In this document: positions 45,907-59,929 of the stretch, piece after piece
Numbering within the stretch: position 1 is the first letter of the stretch
How the letters are laid out: the number at the start of each line of letters is the position of its first letter
Assembly (NCBI RefSeq): GCF_003286085.1
Contig: NW_020825317.1
Location: 4,774,001 to 4,838,000 of the forward strand
Source of the DNA: Drosophila persimilis
Taxonomy: Eukaryota; Arthropoda; Insecta; Diptera; Drosophilidae
Reading direction: 5' to 3'
Length of the DNA stretch: 64,000 nt
Notes under the pieces: model-generated
Told to the model about the DNA's origin: nothing
Database searches by the model: none
Seen by the model: only the letters and a program-made list of their open reading frames with translations
Made by a program: the position numbers and the translations under genes

Positions 45907-48900
45907 ACGGGGCCTGATTGGGCACAAATGTTACGCTCTTGGGACGCCTCGGCAAACGCAATGCGATGCGACGCGGAACTAACAAAACTTGTTCCGAGAG
46001 GGATCGACTGTCCCTTCTACCCCGAGGTAGCCCTTCCACCCATTATTCGTTTCCCATGATGTTCCACAAACCGGTTGTCCCACTCTCGAGTGTGCGGCTA
46101 GCATTTGATTGAAGTTTCAGCCCCGAAATCGGCATCGGCATCCGCATCGGAGTCGGAATTTCGAATAGGTGAAAGGAGCAGCAGTCAGGAGGAAGGAGGC
46201 AGCAATTGTAAGTGGTGCGAGTGGAGTGAGGAGTTGTCTAAAGGGCTGACCGCTTTCGAGGGAATCGCATTTGCCCGAAAGCCAAAGTTTTCCCACTAGA
46301 AAATCAAATTAAGTTCTCTTCGCAAACGATACAAAATTGACTAAGAAATTGCTCGCAAGCCAACATAAAGCCCACACAAAAACACACACTCACACGCACG
46401 GATAGCGATACAGCTACTATGCGTGCGTCTCGAGTCCTTCATCCTCTGTCTGTGCGTGTGTGTGCTTTATTTTGCCTTTGCCTATCAGCCTTAAGTGTTT
46501 ATCATGTAAAACACCAAGAAAACATGTCAAACATGCCAAATATGCATGACCTACAAATTATGCCAATGCGACACCCGGGCACACACTCGCACGGACACGC
46601 AGGACAGCCACACACACACACACATGGGTTGAGGGTGGGGTCGGAGGAATAACCAGAAAGCAGGGATTACCATCGGACGACAGGCGGCAGCAGAGACAGC
46701 AGACAAGGAGCATCGTGGAGCGTCCTCGCTATCAGACAGACCAGTCCGAACGATCCCAGCCCCAGCCCCAGCGACAGCGACAGACACACGTTGTGGGGGC
46801 AAAGCCAAGATGCTGTGGCAAAAAAGGCAGGAGCGCTTCCCTCCCTCTTGGTCTTGGTCTTGCCCCAAGCAATCCCCCGGCAGTCCCAACGCCCAAAGAC
46901 CGCCTTGACCCCAGCCCGGAGCGTGTGAATCACTTTTGCGGTCATGTGTGTGTGTTTGTGTGTGAGTGAGTGTTTGTGGCGGGGAGGGTTATCCTGAATG
47001 TCCTGGGGGAAAGCATATGTGAGCATTCAAATTAAGCAATAACACAAGAGAAGACCGACCATGGGTCGATGTAGACAAGTTTATAAAATAAGCCTAAGCC
47101 CAGAGCCAGACCAAGACCCCTAACCGAAGCCACCCCCTCTCCCAGCCGCTGTCCGACCAGCTGCTCTCACACCCCCACCCACGGCTTCGTGGACTGGCAT
47201 TCTTCTTTAGCCCCGGGAAAAACGAAACCACGTCAAAGGAAGTCATAATTGGAAATTACACACATAATCATCAGAAGGCCAAAAGCCAGGAATGAAAAGC
47301 AACCACACAGGAAGGGCAGACAAGCTAGAGAAGGGGGCGAGAAAAAGTGGGCAAAGTGGATGGGTGGATATGTGGGAGAGACACCCAAAAGCACTCTTAA
47401 ACAGCTTTCCCAAAGACAGACCCACACTGCGGCCCCCTGCTCGGGCCCCTGGCCCTGGCCCTGGTCCTGGTCTCTTGCCCCTTGTCCTTGGCCCATGAAT
47501 TTATTAGAAATTCAAGAGTGAAACTCTCGGATTTCTCCACACTCGTCGCCCAGCACGTCGTAGATTGACTGACCCACAAATGTGTTTAGCTTGTGGGTGC
47601 TAAGGGATGAGGTAAGGTCCTTGGGTAAGGGTTGCCCTTGTACGTCGTGCGTCGTGCGATGCGTGCTGCGTCAAACAATTTCACTCTTGGGTAAGTTTCC
47701 CAACGTAGCGCATGATGTGGCTTTTAAATGATAGATACACCACCACCCACAGCTTCCAACGGGTAGCGGGTAGTAGGAAGCGGGTAGTGGGTAGCGGCAG
47801 CGTCTCCCAGGTATCATGTGAATTAATTAGCAGAGCGCCAACTTCTTCAAGGATCCATCCGAGGGGGGGGAGGCGCAGTCAGCGCTTGTGTGTGTCGTGT
47901 CCCAAGGAGGCGGAAATTAACCCTAAAATGATTTGAACACTTTTATGCCACTTTTGTTGCTGTTGGCCTGCCACACTCGCCCTGCCCCTTGTCCTGCCCC
48001 TTCGCCCAGCCCACTGCTGACATGAGTGAGCATAAGGTCTGCAACCCGCACCCCGCACCCCGATGGCCGGGTCCAAGTTTTTATGGGGTGTCCGGTTGCC
48101 GTTATCCGAACAAGAACCGGAAGCCAAGTCAAACGAAGGCGGCTGTCCGCAAATTAGCATGATATGCGTGTGTGTGTGTATGTGTGTCCCTGTCTGTTTT
48201 GGTGTGTGTGTGTGTGTGTCTGGATAGCCGGGGGAAGCGGGGCAACGATTAGGCCCATCAAAGGATTAGGACGGCACGGGACAGAGGACAGTGGAAAGAG
48301 CAGGAAGGGTTTTCGTGAGCGACAAACAGGAGGTCAGAGGTTGAGAAGTTTTGACACGCAATTACCCGATCCAATCCGATCCCATCCCACAGGCGGGCCC
48401 GGCCTCATGGCCTCATGTGTGTGTGGTGGGACAGGTCTTGCTCCTGCTACTGGCTACTGGCACACCCAAGGGGTGGTTAATATCATTTTAAGTGATTTTA
48501 TGATGAATTTCTGCCCTAAAATCTAGCTCATTTGCAGACACACACACCGGCAGGCTGGCACACGCCTATCAACAACTTCATCATCATTAACACTGAACTC
48601 TAGTGTTAACTCTAACTCGTCCTCTCCCGGGCCCGTCCTGCGTCCTCCGTGCTCCGATTTGGGTTTCGAGTCAGGTCTGGGCGTTTTGGGTATGGGTTTT
48701 TGGGGTTTTTGGCTGTTAGAGTTTTTGTGGGTTTCGGGGCAAAAGTTTTGTAGTGTGAAAATTTCACAGCAATTTTACGACGTATAGGCGTACTTAAGTG
48801 GTTTGCCTCTTGGCGGCACTTCTAAGCCATTCCCATTCCCATACCCACATCCCACATCCCACACCCGAAATCCTACCCGTTCTTGCTCTATTAGGCAGGC

Positions 48901-49092
48901 ACACGCACACATGTGTAGTATGAATGTGTCTGGGCCTCATACGAATGAGTGTGAGTGCATGTGTATGCGAGAGAGTGTTGATTTTTGTGGCATTTAAGCC
49001 TTTTTGAACTTTGAACTTTCCGGCATTTCTGATGGGATAATAGAGTGATGCTGGTTGCTGCTTGCCGGTTGCTGGATTTCTGGTTCTGGTTC

Positions 49093-49120
49093 CGGGTTTG
49101 GGTTTGGGTTTGGGTTCGGG
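49093..49120 (+). repeat. (GGGTTT)n telomere-like repeat
   Basis: Four GGGTTT/GGGTTC units, same motif and strand as the tract at 8284. Confidence 0.8.
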
Positions 49121-50010
49121 TCGCTCTCGTTCGTTGGTAGTTTTGTGAATTGTTTTACCAGTTTTCGCTGTTTATTGTTTGCTTATTTTACGGCCCTGTG
49201 TTCGGGGGGTGTGACGAATCATTTAATGCCCATAATCCCGTCGCTCCTAGTCCCGTTGGTAGTTTTTGTTGTTGTTGTTTGTCATTGTCCTTGTCATGTT
49301 GATGATGTTGTTAGAGTGCCAGAGTGCGTCTAAATTGGCGGTTAACCAGGAGCGTGATTGATAATGAATACATAATTTTTGGGATTAAAAGTTCCCCAAA
49401 GATTTGTGGAGACGTTTCTGTGTGTCGCTCAGTCTCTCGGTGTAGCCTCCAGGAGCGCTGTACATGGAACAGCGGACAGGAGCTGTAAGGATTGGACTTA
49501 ATGAGACTGACAAAGCTCGCTTTCAGCCGAATGCTCGGCTCATAGAGGAGAGCCAGATTTTCGAATGCCATGAGTGCATTGATCCCAAAATACAGAAACC
49601 CGAAATCTAAGATCGTATTTTATGCAGAAATCTCTGAAAGCGAAGCCTTTCCCATTCCCATTCCCATTGCCAGCCCTTCTGGGGATCAGCTGCAGTATTA
49701 GAGTGTGTGTGTGTGCCACAGTCCAAGTCCCATGCATGCTCCAGTCACAGAGTCACAGAGTCACAGTCGTAGTCACATTCCGAATCAGTGTCGGAGTCAC
49801 AGGCTGGCTCCTTCTCTTGTACAGTCTTCCCCAAAAGCAGGCAAAGCTGTGCTAGGGTCTGTTCAAGAGAGGGAACAGAGGGTGCGGGTGCAGGGGAGCT
49901 AACGAGCGTTGAACCAGGAGAGGGGCAGAGAGAAGCAGTCAGCGATCTATGTAATGCAAACGACAAAGACCTCGACGCAGCAGAGCGGGGAGCTCCGAAA
50001 TGACTCAGTG

Positions 50011-50012
50011 AA

Positions 50013-50069
<57 letters not shown>

Positions 50070-50083
50070 GTGAGTGAGTGAGT
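50011..50083 (+). repeat. (GA)n then (GAGT)n microsatellite
   Basis: About 55 bp of nearly pure GA followed by four to five TGAG units. It is a potential GAGA-factor binding stretch. Confidence 0.9.
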
Positions 50084-53000
50084 AAGGGAGCGGGAGAGCG
50101 CACAATTTTTGGCAAAATTTTTGGCAAACTTACTCAGCCGAAGCGACCGAACGACTAAATAACGAAGCTTGTCGAAGATCGTCTCTCTCTTGGTCTTGCT
50201 CTTGCTCGTGCTCGTGCTCTCTCGATCTTTACTTCTGTCCCTGTTTCGGGCGATGCATGTGGAAGGAGGGGAAAGGTAGCCATAGTTTGAAATGTGCATA
50301 TACTCACACATACACACACCCAGAGAAGAGAAGCCCGATTCAGAGTCGAAGTCGAAGTCGCCGTTGCTGTCGTCTCTCTCCAGGCTACTTCCTAAATTTT
50401 GTGTGTTGTGCCCTCGCTAGGTCGCTGAGCTGCGATCGTTATATGAATACTTACACATATGCACTCTCTTTGTTGTGTGTGTGTGAGTGTGTGTTTTTGC
50501 TGCGCTTGTATTGAGAAACCTCAAAAAAGTTGCATTGAAGCCGTTAACCTCGGCCGCGCGTTCGTCGCCCGAGTTTGTTTTTGGAAATTATAAACGCTTC
50601 GCCTCATTCCCATTGCCATGCCCTCCGCTCCGCTCCACTCCGCTCCACTCCACACCGATCCTCGCTCGTTCGTGCGCTCGCTCACTCCAGTCACCAAGTC
50701 CGATCCCCGAAAACTTAGTACAGCCCGCAGTTAGCGAGCGCTGCGTAGTTTGTAGAAGGGGAATGGGGATTTGTGGCAGGCAGAAGGCTGCAGAGGGCAA
50801 GAGGGCAGACAGGGGCAGGCAGCCAGATAGTGAAGTCATTTGCCGAAATGCGAAGCAGAGCAGAGTGGCATGGAGCAGAGGCAAACAACACATGTGAGCC
50901 ACCAGCAGCAAGCAGCACCACTTTTAGACCCATGCAATGGTTCAGATATATGTATGGTGTATAGTATAATGTATGTGTGGGTTTTTGTGATCGTGAGTGG
51001 CACTAAAAATTACACAAAAATTACGCAAAATAAAACAGAAACGAAACACAGAAACAGCAACAGCAACAGCCACAGAAACAAAGCAAAGCAAAGCCCCCAG
51101 CACAAACTTGTTCGAGGCCTCGAAAAAACACAGAAGAAAGAAGATTTGTGGGTTTGCAATTTTTGGCACACACAAACGAGTTTCGGCAGGCATGCAACTG
51201 CCACTGCCACTGCCCTTGCCCCTTGCCCATTGCCATTGCCATTGCATTACCCTTCCCCTTCCCCTTCCCCTGCCCCTAGTAGCGCTCCCTTGTGGTGGTG
51301 GTGGTGGTGGTGCTGTGGTGGCATTGTTGAGCAATTTGCGCACAGCTTTCTATGGCTTGGCATGGGGCCGTGCAGGCGCAGTAGAAACTCGCGAAAGAGG
51401 AAGGGGGGCGCAAGAGATGCTTGCCCTTAAATCATGTAAGATCGATCGGCGAGTGCGTCAGTATGTGTTTGTGTATCTCTGTGTCTCTGTGTGTGCGTGC
51501 TTGGATGCATTCTTCAGGTTTTGCAATGGGAGACCGTAGAAAGTTTTTGGTGCTTTGTGTGGCGCATTTGCTGGGCGCATCATCATGAGATCGGGATTTG
51601 TTTTTGCCACTCACTCGCGACGATTTCTCTTTTTGGCCTTTGGCCCCAAAAACAAGGCAGTTTCCATGGGGATCTCCCTCTCCCTCTCTCTCTCTCGCTC
51701 TCTGTCTCTTCGCTCTCCTTCTCCAATGTCCAGTGCCTGGTGTCCAGTGGCAGTGGCAGTGGCGGTTGGCTGGACAGTTGCAATTGCATCTCACCTGGCT
51801 AACGGAATCAATTAAAAACGTTTATGCTAATTTTTTGTGGTCCAGGCATTTTTCATTAAGAGCAGAGTAAACATAAAAAACGAAGCGCAGAATCATGGAA
51901 ACACAGGAGGAAACAAAAAAAAAACCCCAACTGAACAGAGTAGAGACCAGGAAATGGATCCTGGACGTCGAAGTGGACGTGGATGTGGATGTGGACCTGG
52001 ACATGGGCGAGGGCGTTGGCATAGGCGTGGCCGACAGGGTATGTGTCGAGGCCTGCACGCTTTTTGGGAGCTCCGATTAAAGGGCTGAAACGAACCTCTT
52101 CCTCCACAGCTACAGCCCGGACACTCCGTCCACGCTTGGGTCTAGCATTACATTATATTTTTAACATTTTAAAAATGGCTGCCTTTTTTGCACCACACGC
52201 ACCCACACACACACTCAAGCACAAGTATTGATCTGTGTGTGCCGACAATATAAGTACATGAATATACGAGTATATCTATACATATATTGAATGGGGAAAA
52301 AGTGCACAAAAAGTTGCACAAAAATCAAAATAAATAACTGCGCGTAGGCATAACAATTTATTGTTTATATAAAACCCCAACACACACACGCAACCAGTGG
52401 AAAAAAAAATAAATATTAAAAAAAGAAAATAAAGAAAATAGGAAGAGCGCTGAATGCTGCTGTTGCCTGCTGCTGGGGCGTCGCGTTAACGTTAATATAA
52501 TCCAAAAGTATAGATAAATACCCAGTCCAGGGAGACCCCATGGAAATTGCCAGATGTAGAGGTGAGGAGAATGGAGAGTGGAGAGTGGAGAGGGAGTGGC
52601 AGAGCACAATCCTTCATGTGGACCAGCTTCCTGGCTCCTGCTCCTGCTGCCTTTCCCACTAATGCCCAAAATCAAATGCGGACCCACGTACAGAGGAAAG
52701 GCAGCAGCAGCAGCATTCGATGGCTAGGAGGAGGGCGAGTGGATCATGGAGTCTTCAACGGAGGAGGAAGGCGTGGGAAGTGGGTACGGATCAGGAGTGG
52801 GTGCGGGAATGGGTATAAGAGAGTGAGAGAAAGGAAGCTAGAGAGCTCACGCACTTTGTCACGGTCCACTTCCTCTCACTCTCTCCTGCTCACCTTCTCT
52901 GTCTTTCCCTCTCTCTCTATCTCTATTTAGCCTGCCAGAATGTCATTTTCATAATACGGACACACACAGGCATACGCACACACACGCAGAATCTCCCATA

Positions 53001-56000
53001 TATGTATGCAGTATCGATGTATGCACCACGCGGCGTATGTGTAATTTGTCCACGAGCCGCCCACCCACCGAATCATGGCACATTCGCACCGCACCCCCAT
53101 CTCCGCTCAACGCAGAAAACAAGCAAAACAAAAAGTGAAAACACAACACAAAATAAAGCGAAAAAAAAATGATGTCAGTGGAGAAAACGAGCAAAACAAA
53201 ACAGCAAAACCCGAAACGCAAAAAGAGGAAAAATGAACCAAATAAATCGTATCGGTGTGCGTATGCGTGTGCGTGTTCGTGTGCGTATGCGTATGCGGAT
53301 GTGTGTGTGATTAACAAAAATGCAATGGCCTCATGGCGGACAGCATATCCGGCCTACACAACCCTACTTCTATCGCAGTCCCATCCCCTTGGGTGGCTGC
53401 TGCTGCTGCATTTGCATTTTATTTTCGTGCGTGCGATGCAATTGGGCGGACGATGGAGATTGGGGACTGGGTGGCAGCCGGGCAGTGGGGGTGGGCGTGC
53501 CACGGGCGTGGGCTGGACCTATCTGTCCTTACGCGTGTGTCCTGTGTGGGCCTGTGTATGTGTGAGGCAAAGCCATGTACAAAGTTTCGGTCATTTTTTC
53601 ATCATTATTATTAAACTTTTTTCCATTTTTTTGTTGCCATGTGTATTTATTTTTTTACTTTTTCGTTTTGTTTCTCCTTCGAAGTCCTTTTTTTGCGCAC
53701 ATTATGTATTTACACGCACATACAGCCAGAAAAGAGTGGGAGAGAGTGGGAAAGAGATGGAGAGATGGAGATGGAGCGACAGAGTGAAGCATGTCGTTGA
53801 TGTTAATGTGATATTTGGGCGCTGTTGCATTACCGTTACTCGCATTTCGGTCCCTGTCGAGTACATAGACCACCACATTCACTGCCCATTTCCATTCCCA
53901 TTCCCAGCTCCAGCTCCAACCCCTCACCAGAGGATGTTTTTTCGAGAATTTCCTTTTTTTCTGATGGAAGGGAGTGTGGGGAGGGCACACAAACAATATC
54001 TTTCGCGCGGGCAAAGGGAGATCCACGATTCTGGATTCTTCCAGAATCATCCCACAATAGGCTGAAATTGCAGATGCATACGCGGAAGCGTATGACAAAG
54101 AGTCCAACAAAAGACCAAAACAATCTGCCTCCAAAAGTGTTGAAAACTCACTGCACCCCACCCCACCCCTTCACCTCCTGGGGCGCTGGTGGGTAGAGTG
54201 GGGTTGCGGGGGTTTCAATGGGCAGGGTGACCAATATGTCTATATACACAATAGGCAAAATGTATGCTGTGCCACACATCAAAGAGTCGGGGGACCCAAA
54301 AATCATAAAAAATTAAATGAAAGCTGAAACGAGCGAAAACTCAAACGCATTTCAGAGCCCCATCTACCCATCACCTTTGTCACTGCAAACAAAAAAAAAA
54401 CATATATATATTATTTTCTTTCCATCCGAGTATACCCTTTCGGGGGGTAGGTGTACATTTCTAGCCCATGTTAGCAAATCGGTGCAAGATGAGGATAGCA
54501 GAATGGTGAGGATTCGGGGAGATAATTCCCTGATTCGACTCTTTTCGGGCAAAGGGCATCTACTCTTCGGTGTGCGTTTCCTCACTACTCAGAAGGGTGC
54601 TGGAAGGGATGCCTTTTGGGGTGTTGCTGCAAAATGCACTTGAATCAGTTGAATGCGTGCTGCTGATAAATTGCCACACATTTTTCGGGTAAAAGTGCGG
54701 AATTTGTTTGCTTTTGCCGGCAATTAACAATAATTTATGACGCAGCGAGCGAGAACCGATACTGGATGCTGATTTGCGAGTTCCGAACTCCGAGAATCTC
54801 TATGTATGATTACGTGCCTGTACCTGATAGATGCAACCCAGCTAACATTCAGCTGTAGCCCGGCCGGAGGCAATCAACAAGTTGAGTGGCGACTAGACAA
54901 GTCGTCCTTCCCTTTCCCTAAGCGATCTCTTTTCTCGTTCCACACTAAGCCGGTTAGATTTTAATAATTATAATTTGCATACATTAGTCAGACAATGTGT
55001 GTGTGGGGTGTTATGTGATTATGGACAATACATGACAGCAGAGCAGAGGCAGAAGCAGAAGCAGAAGGCGGGGGCGGAGGCGGAGGCAGAACAGGGTCTA
55101 CAATATTGATGTATTGCCACACTCACATTCGCACACACGCGAATGCAAATTAAGCCGCGCTCTAGGCCTATTAAACAAACATATTACGTGCCCTCGCACT
55201 CACACTCGCACATGCACCCTCTCTCTTACTCTCACACCCTCGCCGGCTGGTTGGACTGCTCACACTCGTGGCGACGCCCGAAAGTAGGCAGCACAAAATC
55301 CACAAACTGTACTCTCCCGCGCGTATATAGCAAATTCCTAACTGTGCGTGTGTGTGTCTGTGTATGTGTGTCCCTCTCTCTATCTCTCTCTCCATCCGCG
55401 ACTGTGTGTGTATGGTGTGGAGCCGATTTTAGCGCATTTTTATATAATTTCCACTTTGTTGCCTCGCGCGCGCATTTATTTATTTTGGTTGTTTTGTCCT
55501 CTTTTTTAATTCTGCTGCTGCCGCGACCTTGCCGCACCACACCCGCCTACTACCTGCATTAACTGTGGCTGCTGCAACTGCAGTTGCATTCAGCAAGAGC
55601 AGCGCTGCTTCTGCCTCTTCTTCTGCCGCTGCCGCTGACGCTGCAGTTGCATTTTTATAATATTTGGTTGCATTTTTTTGTTCTTTCTCTTTTTTTTTTT
55701 TTTGTTTCCTGGCTTTGGCTACAAAAAACGCCCATAACTGGTCGACTGGTCAAATGGTCGGCTCGGACTCGTCGGATGCGTGCGTGTGGTGTGGCCTTTT
55801 TTCGGGGGTTGTTTTGCTCACACACACACACACATATGGAGAGATGCACGCACCGACAGATGCATTCGGCTGCTGCAACGCACGAAAAAACGCACTGCAA
55901 ACATTTAAAAAATAGGGGAATGCAACACTCTCGACTCGCACTCGTGTGCGTCACTCGTTCGATTTCCGTTGACTTATTTTTTAATTTTATTGGTAGCATC

Positions 56001-59000
56001 CACACACGACGTCAGCGTCAGCGTCGCTGTCGACGCCGCTCTCCGCTGGGCAATAGATGGGACGGATGGGAATGGGGATGTGGATGTGGATGCAGCATTC
56101 CGCCCACTTGTGCATCGTCCTGCTGCAGCTGCTGCGGCTGCGGCTGCGGAGGCTGCATTCAATGTCATTGCAGCCGGCCGGCCGGCATTCCCCCTCCACC
56201 CACTCGCCCATTAAGTAGGCCTTACAGGGAACACTACAGAGTAGGACACAGGACAGAGGACATAGGCCGAAACAGAGTCAGAGTCAGAGCTGGGCAGCAG
56301 CGATGTCCGTGGTTCGGGCGTTGGGTTTTGTTTTGTGTTGCCTACTTTTTGTGCGCGTGCATTTTATTTTTGACTCTTTTTTAGTCGTTTTTTGCCACGG
56401 CTTTGGTTTTTTACAGTTTTGTTTTTCCTGTTATTGTGTTTGGGGTTTTTTTCTCTTTTTTTTTTGCCAGTATCCGGCGAATGCGTGCGGCTGAAAGTGC
56501 GTGCGCCAGAGCGAGGCGGATGCAGTGCATCGCCTGGTTGTTTTTGTGTTTTTTTTTTAGCTCCACTGCCGCTGCATTGCACCGCGAGTTTGTCCTGCCC
56601 CATCCTGACGCAGGTCCTGGTCCGTCCATCCCACTCGCTTGCTGCTGCCTTTCGTTCTTTTTTTGTTTTTTTTTTGCACTTTTTGGCACTTTTCCATTAT
56701 GTGCTTCGTTTTGCGTGACTGCGACTTTTTGATAGGCCTACACATGCGTCGCTTGTTTTTGGGGGGATTTTGAAAGGTTTTGCCTATGTGCAGCGGCAGA
56801 GGCATCAGCAGCGGTAGCGGCAGCGGCGGCGACTGCGGGAGTTGTTCTATGTGGAGTGGCTGGCGAGGCGACTGTGTGTTCGGCAGCGGTGCGTATACGT
56901 AATGTTATATGCATTTTTATTTGGTTTTGTTTTATTTTTCGGAGTCTAGGCATAGCTCTATGCGTGAGCGTGTGAGTGTCCATGTGGTGTGTGTGTGCAT
57001 GTGCCCGGGGTGTCCTTAACTAAATAAATATAATGAGTGACACAGTGGCACGAGCACAGCCGAAACGGTGACAAAAATTTGAATGAGGTAAGCTCTCTGG
57101 AAACTAAATATCGCATCGAATATTGCGCCATAAGCTGAAAAGAAGATCTGAAAGAATATTTGAATTAATGATTCGTTCATTATTCAATTAAGTAAAATTC
57201 ACTTTGATTTAAAATCATAAATGTATTCAAAAGTACTTTTAATGCGGCCCATATTTAATCTGAATATATACAACTTTTAGGATATATACATATATCTAAT
57301 ACTGTCGCGTTAGGAATATACATATATATAAATAAATAAATTATATAAACCTAAAATTAATAAATTTAAAATATGACATATATTCAATTTATAGTACATA
57401 TGAAATATATTTACTATGTATTTTTTTAACAGCTTCCACTCTTGGTGCAAATAAATTGCCAAAAATATGCCCTTTTTCTCTAAGTACTAAGCTGCCGATC
57501 TGGCAGATGGTGTTCCGCCACGAAGCTAAATGAATCCACCGATCGTAGATTTAACGAAATTGAGACCCCATTTCAATGTACGTTTATCCTTATGCTAATC
57601 GCCAGATCCGTAGCATGCTTTAGCCAGAAGCATCAGTCCTTCTTTTCTGTGGTCCTGTCGCAGTCCGCGGCAGCCATTAACCGCGGTACTAGCTCCACTG
57701 CACTGGACCATCTCTCCTACCGTGGGGGGACCTCAGCCAGATTGGGTGTGTGGGGCTGGGGGCTGGATCTTAGCAAAAAGAAAAAATACAAAATTTACAA
57801 TAAAAGCGTCGAACCTTTTTCCCACTTGAAATTGCATTTTTGTTAGTTTTTACTTTTTTTGCATATATTTTATATAAATATCTATATGTCTATGTATGTG
57901 CGCTGCATCAGCAGGTGGCCCCTGCCTCGCGCTCATCCTCAGTCGCTCCACAGTGCACGCACTGCCATCCAGCCGCGTTCTGTCCGTGTGTTGGTGCAAC
58001 TGCAACACTGAAACAGTGCAACTGCAACTGGTGTTTGTGCATTATTTCTATATAAACGAATATAATATAAAAAGGTTCTGCATTTCGTTGTTTTCGTTTT
58101 TTTCTGGCTTTTTTTTATCAGCTTTTTTCCATCCTTCTTTTTCGAACGCCACGCAGCAGTCAGCAGCGACGCTGGCATCGGCAGTCAATCGCATAGGCCG
58201 AAAAAGGACGAAAGCGTCGCTCATTTGCCACGCATTCATCGGCGTTTATTTGTGTGAGTGCGTGTGTGTGTGTGTGTTTGTGAGAGTGTGTGTGCGGGGG
58301 GTGCGAGAGAGGAGGAAGGGCGGGCGGGCAAAGTGCACACATATTTTTATAGGGTTTCGATTGCATTTTTTCATTTTTATTGCTCCTTTTTTCCAATTTT
58401 TGTATGCCACATGTGTGTGTGTGTGTGCGAGTGTGTGTGCGTATGTGTTTGGATTACGCTTTGCTGCTTCATTCTCTCCCTCCTCATGCCCTTTTTGCAC
58501 ATGACGTGCATGCGCTGCCAGTTTTTGGTTTTATATTTTCCATGGGTTTTTTTTTCATTTTTTTTTTTGTGTGAGATTTTTACGTTTTTTTTTGCAGTTT
58601 GTTTTGGGCAGATTTTTATTTTTCGGCGACCAGTCCCGGCGAATCGACCGACAGAGACAGACAGAGAGAGCGAAGGAGGGAGAAAGAAGGAAAGAAAGAG
58701 AGATAGAGAGACAAAAAGAGAGAAAGAGAGAAAGAGTGAGTGAGAGTGAGTGAGAGCGAGCGAGATATTGTGGCAGGAGGTGCAGGAGCTTGACCAGGTC
58801 CATCCAGCAGAAGTAGGGGTAGTCATCGCAATCCATCCAACCCATCCATCCGTGCGTGTGTGAGTGTGTGTGTATGTGTGTGTGGCCTGGAGAAATGTGT
58901 GGCGTTGATGACGATGATGATGGTGATGATGACGCTGGCCGGGTCGGGTCGGTCCTCATTATGGAGTCGCCTGCATATTATGTGCAGGCCGTGTGGTGCA

Positions 59001-59257
59001 GCGGCTCAGAACCGACTTTGCCGTTGGAGCATTGACAACTGCAGGCCTTCACACATACACACACGCACTTACCATCACATATGTAAACACACACACTCAC
59101 ACACACATACACATACACATAGATAGATAGAAGTAGCAGCAGCACCACCAAAATTCTGCCGAAGTCTGCGACGACGACTACCAGCGTCGACGCTGATCTC
59201 CAAAAACACATTTTCTGGGCAACATTATTCCTCGTATTCCTCGGATCCATTTAGATG

Positions 59258-59929
59258 AACATCAGTTAGCTATCGGATTGGACGTGCGTCGTACCGACAT
59301 CAACAGCCAAGAGCCAACAGCCAACAGCCAAAAGCCAAAAGCAAACCAAAACTAAAACCACACTCAAAAAAACCAAGTCAAAAAACCCACAACCCAAGAA
59401 CCCAAGGACCTAAGTCAAAGTCAAAGTCAACCCCAAAGTGCAGCCACCGACACCACACAGTGCAGTGCTATTCCAAGTTCGGGGCAAGTTCCAGGACATA
59501 GAACGCTCCAGTGCAATGCCAGAAACAATCTGCCGCACCCCACAGTGGAGCGTGGAGCGTGCATCGTGAGCCCAGAGCAACGGCCGCCCCAATCGCCAAT
59601 CGCCAATCGACGTTTTTTGTTCAAGTGCTAAGAAAACTCCTTTTTTTCCAAGTGACAAAACAATCCATCAGAACAGACAACCATCCGAATTCAATCAAAT
59701 TGTAATCGATTCAAATCATTATCGATAGCAAAAAACAAGTTCAAAGAAAACAGAGACCCCAAAAGTGCATCTAATCCGACCAAATCCAACGAATATCGCA
59801 ACCAATCAAACGATCATCGAAACGATTGCCCTCGACTGCTGGCGGCGGAACTATAGATAGAGCTAGAGTCCCAGATACTTCGAGAAGTAGGAGAACGTCT
59901 TTGAAAGGAGGAAACACTGGATCCCCCAG
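59258..59929 (+). promoter_or_regulatory. Candidate core promoter and 5' UTR exon of a gene extending to the right
   Basis: An initiator match TCAGTT with A+1 at 59264 opens a 666 nt stretch. Its sense strand is strikingly A/C-rich (many CAA, CCAAG and CAACAG words) and almost free of the CA/TG microsatellites that fill the flanks. This is typical of Drosophila 5' UTRs. It ends CCCCCAG|GTACGTG, a good splice donor (exon end 59929). A DRE core TATCGATA lies at 59720-59727, so an alternative start further downstream is possible. A GGACGT DPE-like hexamer at 59280 has the wrong spacing. An upstream ORF of 17 codons starts at 59516. No coding exon in the window is joined to it. Confidence 0.4.

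Larger units (their letters stand above)
42641..59257. other. Large microsatellite-rich non-coding stretch
   Basis: Dense CA/TG, GA, GCGTTG (43600-43650) and GTGGAT (51965-52010) repeats. 57170-57430 is a very AT-rich block. Short stretches without repeats at 42840-43015 and 50530-50760 might be untranslated exons, but splice and start signals are not convincing. Confidence 0.5.

Noticed and set aside
55584..56384. 266-codon plus-strand frame
   Set aside because: Built from poly-T, CA and GCTGCG repeats; composition shifts abruptly along it.
59264..59296. Initiator plus DPE core promoter pair
   Set aside because: GGACGT lies at +17, not at the required +28; only the initiator match is kept.
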